Part shown: positions 60,912-64,000 of the stretch, piece after piece
Position numbering within the stretch: position 1 is the first letter of the stretch
How the letters are laid out: each line of letters opens with the position of its first letter
Source of the DNA: Roseiarcus sp963787135
GTDB taxonomy: Bacteria > Pseudomonadota > Alphaproteobacteria > Rhizobiales > Beijerinckiaceae
DNA length: 64,000 bases
Assembly: GCA_963787135.1 (NCBI GenBank)
Contig: CAWBBW010000042.1
Coordinates: forward strand, 248,001 to 312,000
Direction: 5' to 3'
The notes under the pieces: model-generated
The model's input: the letters and a program-made list of their open reading frames with translations, nothing else
What the model was told of the DNA's origin: nothing
Databases searched by the model: none
Translations under genes and position numbers: made by a program

Positions 60912-61876
60912 ATGGGGGAGGCAGCCTCACCATTTGCCCAGCCGAGGACAGATGTGCCGACCCCGCGTCCCGCAACCATAGGTCTCGGCGTCGGCCTCTA
61001 TCTCGCGGGCGTGTTCATGTTCGCGCTCAACGACGCGCTCGGCAAATGGCTGGTGAAGGATTACGGCGTCGGACAATTGATGATGCTGCGCTCGATCGGC
61101 GCCGGCGTCATGCTCGCACCGATGATGATTGCGCTGCGTCCGCGCCTCCTCGACGTCGGCGACACGCCGTTGCAGATCCTGCGCGTGCTCTGCATATCGG
61201 CCGACACCTTCTCGTTCTACTGGGCGACGCGCACTCATGCCGCTGGCCGACGTGATGACCTTCTATATGGCGGCGCCGCTGATCGTCACCGCGCTCTCGG
61301 CGCCGCTGCTCGGCGAGAAGGTCGAACGGTTTCGCTGGATCGCCGTCGCGATCGGTTTCGTCGGCGTGGTGATTGCGCTGCGGCCGACGCCGCAGATGTT
61401 TTCCTGGGGCTCGCCGCTCGCGCTGTTCGGCGCGACCATGTTCGCCCTCGGCCAGACGCTGACCCGCAAACTGCGCGGCGTCCATTGGCTGCAGCTGACC
61501 GTCTGGCAATTCGCCGGCGGCGGCCTGATCGGCGCAGCGACCGTCCCCTTCGCCTGGACAAGGCCGAACGCCTTCGACCTCGGCCTGATGGCGCTGGTCG
61601 GCGTGGTCTCGATGGTCTGCTACGTGTTCATCACCCGGGCGCTCGCGCTCGCCCGCGCCGCCGTGCTCGCGCCGCTGCAATATTCCGCCATCCTCTGGGC
61701 GGCGATCGATGGGCTGGCTCGTCTGGCGCGACGCCCCGACGCTGCCGATCATCCTCGGCAACGCAGTGATCATCGGCAGCGGGCTCTATCTCGCGGCGAG
61801 GGGCAAGAATGGGGGAGCGCGGTGGAGTGACATCGGCGCCCGCGGCTTTGACCCGTCGCGGTTCAAGCCGCGATAG
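60912..61876 (+). pseudogene. EamA/DMT-family transporter with two frameshifts
   Basis: Once two one-base shifts are repaired this is a normal ten-helix EamA exporter of about 320 residues. Part 1 (from ATG 60912) reads LYLAGVFMFALNDALGKWLV to FSFYWATR. A shift at about 61236-61242 leads to MPLADVMTFYMAAPLIVTAL and LQYSAILWAAI. A second shift at about 61708-61712 leads to MGWLVWRDAPTLPIILGNAV and YLAARG. The last frame ends at TAG 61874-61876. Either a young pseudogene or local sequence error. Substrate unknown. Confidence 0.75.
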
Positions 61877-61889
61877 CGGAGATCCTGCC

Positions 61890-62301
61890 GTCGGCCTTCT
61901 CGGGGTCATCGGGCAGGGCGTCCGCGCGATCGTCGGGCTGAAGAACGCGGGATCGCTGAACTCGACCACGCCGACTGAGCAGGCGGAGTTCAGTCTGGCG
62001 TATCTCGTTCTGAGCCTGATGATCGGGTTCATCGCCGGGGTGATCGCCGGAATCGCGCTCAATCTGGAAAACATCATCACCGTCGATCCGAGCAACTGGA
62101 AAGCTGCTGCTCGGAATCGCCGGATCCGGCTATATCGGCGCGGACTTCAACGAAAATACGATGTCGTTCGTCATTCCCAGGACGAAGACCGCCTCGACAA
62201 AGACCCCACCGCCCCTCGTTGCCGTCCCGCCGCGTCCCCCAATCGTTCCGCCGGCCGCGCAGGCTGGCGATCAAGCCGCGCTCTCCAAAGGCCGCAGGCG
62301 C
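61890..62301 (+). pseudogene. Remnant of a membrane-associated protein gene
   Basis: The readable part starts with GVIGQGVRAIVGLKN, then a hydrophobic helix AYLVLSLMIGFIAGVIAG and NIITVDPSNWK. One extra A in AAA 62100-62102 breaks the frame; without it the text continues LLLGIAGSGYIGADFNENTM and a Pro-rich tail. No clear start codon or stop is present before the emrB gene end, so both ends are uncertain. I cannot name the family. The pattern suggests a single-span conserved protein, now degenerate. Confidence 0.5.
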
Positions 62302-63885
62302 TCAATGCGCCGCGGGCGCTGCGCCGCCGAGTTTCACCTTGCGCAGGGTCATGGCGAGCGGCACGGCCAGGAGCGCAAGAATCATCAGGACCCAGAAAAC
62401 GTCGATATAAGCCAGCAACGACGCCTGAAGCGTCACCTGCTGGCCGATCCAGGCCACAGCCTGTTGCTGCGCCTCAGCCATCGAACTCCCGTGCGCCTGG
62501 AAAAACTTCGTCACCTGTTGCAGCGTGTTCTGATACTGGACGCTTGCGGGGACCGCGTTCTCGATCAGCCGGGCCTGATGAAACTGCTCGCGGTGCGCAA
62601 CCACATTTGAGGCGATCGAGACGCCGATCGATCCTCCGGTATTGCGCGCGGCGTTGATCAGCGCCGAGGCCATGTCGATTCTATTCGGCGGAATCCCATC
62701 GTAGGACGCGGCGATGATCGGGATGAAGATCAGCGGCAATCCAACCCCGAGATACATTCGCGAACGGGCAAAGAACCAGAAGTTGAGATTGCCGTAGACG
62801 TTCGTCAGCTCGTACATCGAGGCCGCGATGATGAGGGCGCCGGCCATAATCAGATACTTGGGCTGCACCTTGCTCGATATGCTGCCGATCACGAACATCA
62901 TGACCATGGTGACGATGCCGCCCGGCGACAGCGCGAGGCCAGCCCAGGTGGCGGTGTAGCCGAAGTCCGTCTGCAGGAGCAGCGGCAGGAACTGGGTGGT
63001 CGCATAGAGGATGGCGCCGGTCGCCCCCATCACCAGGAATGAAGCGCCGAACTGGCGTGACCCCACCATGCGCACATCGATCATGGGATTGGACCTTGAC
63101 ATCTCCCACGGGATCATGAGGACGAAGGCGATCGCCGTGACCGCGGTCATCGCAATTATGAAGCCGGAACCGAACCAGTCGTCCTCGAGGCCCCGATCGA
63201 GCACGACTTCGAGCGCGCCGAGAAAAGTCGCGACCAGAAGGAAGCCGATAAGGTCGAAACGTACGCCCCTCGCCCCCTCTGCCTTGTTCGCAGGCAGAAC
63301 AGCGGCGATTGCGGCCATCGTGGCGAGCCCGACCGGAAAGTTGATCAGAAAGCACCAGCGCCAGGAGATGTTGTCGGCCAGCCACCCGCCGAGCGTCGGC
63401 CCGACCACAGGTCCGACCACCACCGCAATGCCGAACAGCGCAAACGCCTGGCCGCGCTTGTTAGGCGGGAAGGCGTCCGCCAGGATCGACTGCGAGACCG
63501 GCACCATCCCGCCTCCCGCGAGACCCTGCATGATCCGGAACAGGAGAAGCGCGTCCAGATTCCAGGCTTGGGCACAGAGCAGCGAACTGAGGGTGAAGAG
63601 CCCAAGGCACGCGAGGAAGAAGGTCTTGCGCCCGAGCCGGCGGGCGAGGAACGGGCTTGCCGTCAGGCTCACGGCGTTGGCGACCAGATAGGTCGTCACA
63701 ACCCACGAGGCTTCGTCGGTGCTGACGCCCATGCCGCCCGCGATATACGGCAGGACCACGTTGGCGACGGTGGTGTCGAGCACTTCCATGAAGGCGGCGA
63801 GCGCAACCAGAACGGCGATCAGCCAGGGGCTGGCGCCCACGGCGGTCGCAGGAGCAGCCGCGCGAGTCGAAGCCGCTGCGCTCAC
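62302..63885 (-). CDS. emrB: DHA2-family drug efflux transporter (EmrB/QacA type)
   Basis: Proton-driven 14-helix multidrug exporter of about 527 residues. FMEVLDTTVANVVLPYIAGG in helix 1 (motif D1), FLARRLGRKTFFL (motif A), QGLAGGGMVPVSQSIL (motif B) and VVVGPVVGPTLGGWLAD (motif C) are all present. GTG 63885 overlaps the emrA stop by 4 bases (GTGA); a GTG at 63897 is possible. It should work with the adjacent membrane fusion protein and an outer-membrane channel. Confidence 0.92.
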   Translation of the reverse strand: MSAAASTRAAAPATAVGASPWLIAVLVALAAFMEVLDTTVANVVLPYIAGGMGVSTDEASWVVTTYLVANAVSLTASPFLARRLGRKTFFLACLGLFTLSSLLCAQAWNLDALLLFRIMQGLAGGGMVPVSQSILADAFPPNKRGQAFALFGIAVVVGPVVGPTLGGWLADNISWRWCFLINFPVGLATMAAIAAVLPANKAEGARGVRFDLIGFLLVATFLGALEVVLDRGLEDDWFGSGFIIAMTAVTAIAFVLMIPWEMSRSNPMIDVRMVGSRQFGASFLVMGATGAILYATTQFLPLLLQTDFGYTATWAGLALSPGGIVTMVMMFVIGSISSKVQPKYLIMAGALIIAASMYELTNVYGNLNFWFFARSRMYLGVGLPLIFIPIIAASYDGIPPNRIDMASALINAARNTGGSIGVSIASNVVAHREQFHQARLIENAVPASVQYQNTLQQVTKFFQAHGSSMAEAQQQAVAWIGQQVTLQASLLAYIDVFWVLMILALLAVPLAMTLRKVKLGGAAPAAH

Positions 63886-64000
63886 CCTTTGCCCCACGCC
63901 GGGATGCGAGCCTTGAGCCGCTCGTAGAGGGAAGGCGCGGGATTGGTCCGCACGGTCGGCACGACCGACATGCCGGGCCCGAGCGTGATATCGGTCGGCT
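63882..64000 (-). CDS. emrA: HlyD/EmrA-type membrane fusion protein, C-terminal end only
   Basis: Only the last 38 codons are in the window: LGPGMSVVPTVRTNPAPSLYERL and a short tail to TGA at 63882. The G-P-G-M-S-V-x-P-T-V-x-T segment is the usual C-terminus of EmrA-like proteins. It directly precedes emrB with a 4-base overlap, supporting an emrAB operon. Confidence 0.82.
   Translation of the reverse strand, partial: PTDITLGPGMSVVPTVRTNPAPSLYERLKARIPAWGKG

Noticed and set aside
1..64000. tRNA or rRNA genes
   Set aside because: No cloverleaf with a conserved TTCGA arm and CCA-adjacent stem, and no rRNA-like stretch was noticed on either strand; a covariance search would be the decisive test.

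Overview
The window is high-GC DNA from an alphaproteobacterium, most likely of the order Hyphomicrobiales (Rhizobiales). This rests on gene content: a DUF2778 (tlde1) envelope protein, a DUF1127 peptide, a TIGR03032 protein, a DUF6065 protein, a BMP/Nup nucleoside transporter next to salvage enzymes, and dispersed CTTCTCCCG/CGGGAGAAG palindromes. No rRNA, tRNA, CRISPR array, complete insertion sequence or integrase was seen. Genes cover most of the sequence on both strands.

Layout. 0-7 kb, minus strand: a fatty acid desaturase cut by the window edge, a GNAT acetyltransferase, zwf, a secreted alpha/beta hydrolase, prmA and uvrC. 7-18 kb, plus strand: a lipoprotein, prs, then a nucleoside uptake and salvage operon (BMP binding protein, ATPase, two permeases, cdd, punA, deoA, and a ghrA-type reductase at its end). 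A RelE/Xre toxin-antitoxin pair sits inside this operon between cdd and punA. 18-30 kb: a DsbD-N protein, yqgE, recF diverging from a hydroxyacid dehydrogenase, a decayed MazEF-like pair, a cold-shock protein, an MHS transporter, a flavoprotein, a papain-like protease, an SDR and a TPR protein. 30-36 kb: a two-component system convergent with a PepSY/cytochrome b561 pair, a DUF2778 protein and a TIGR03032 protein.

36-47 kb holds two large paralogous autotransporters on the minus strand, one with an unusually long Thr-Pro linker, separated by a GNAT-like gene. A PMT-type mannosyltransferase and a DUF6065 gene lie next to them. 47-58 kb looks like a catabolic region: a dadA-like oxidase, an Asp/Glu-racemase-like (EutA type) enzyme, an aldehyde dehydrogenase remnant, an enolase-superfamily enzyme, a LysR regulator, an MttB-family methyltransferase and an MFS transporter. 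It is interrupted by prfC and a MntA/HepT pair, and that pair is bracketed by two copies of the prfC 3' end. 58-64 kb: manC, a DUF1127 peptide, rpsD with a clear terminator, an EamA transporter, a decayed membrane protein gene and an EmrAB efflux pair cut by the right edge.

Several genes between 49.7 and 62.3 kb (hepT, the aldehyde dehydrogenase remnant, mttB, manC, the EamA gene and the following membrane protein) need one-base corrections to read through, some at runs of three identical bases. Either this stretch carries many young pseudogenes or the sequence has local indel errors. The closeness and type of the lesions, and the fact that manC is among them, favour errors for at least some.
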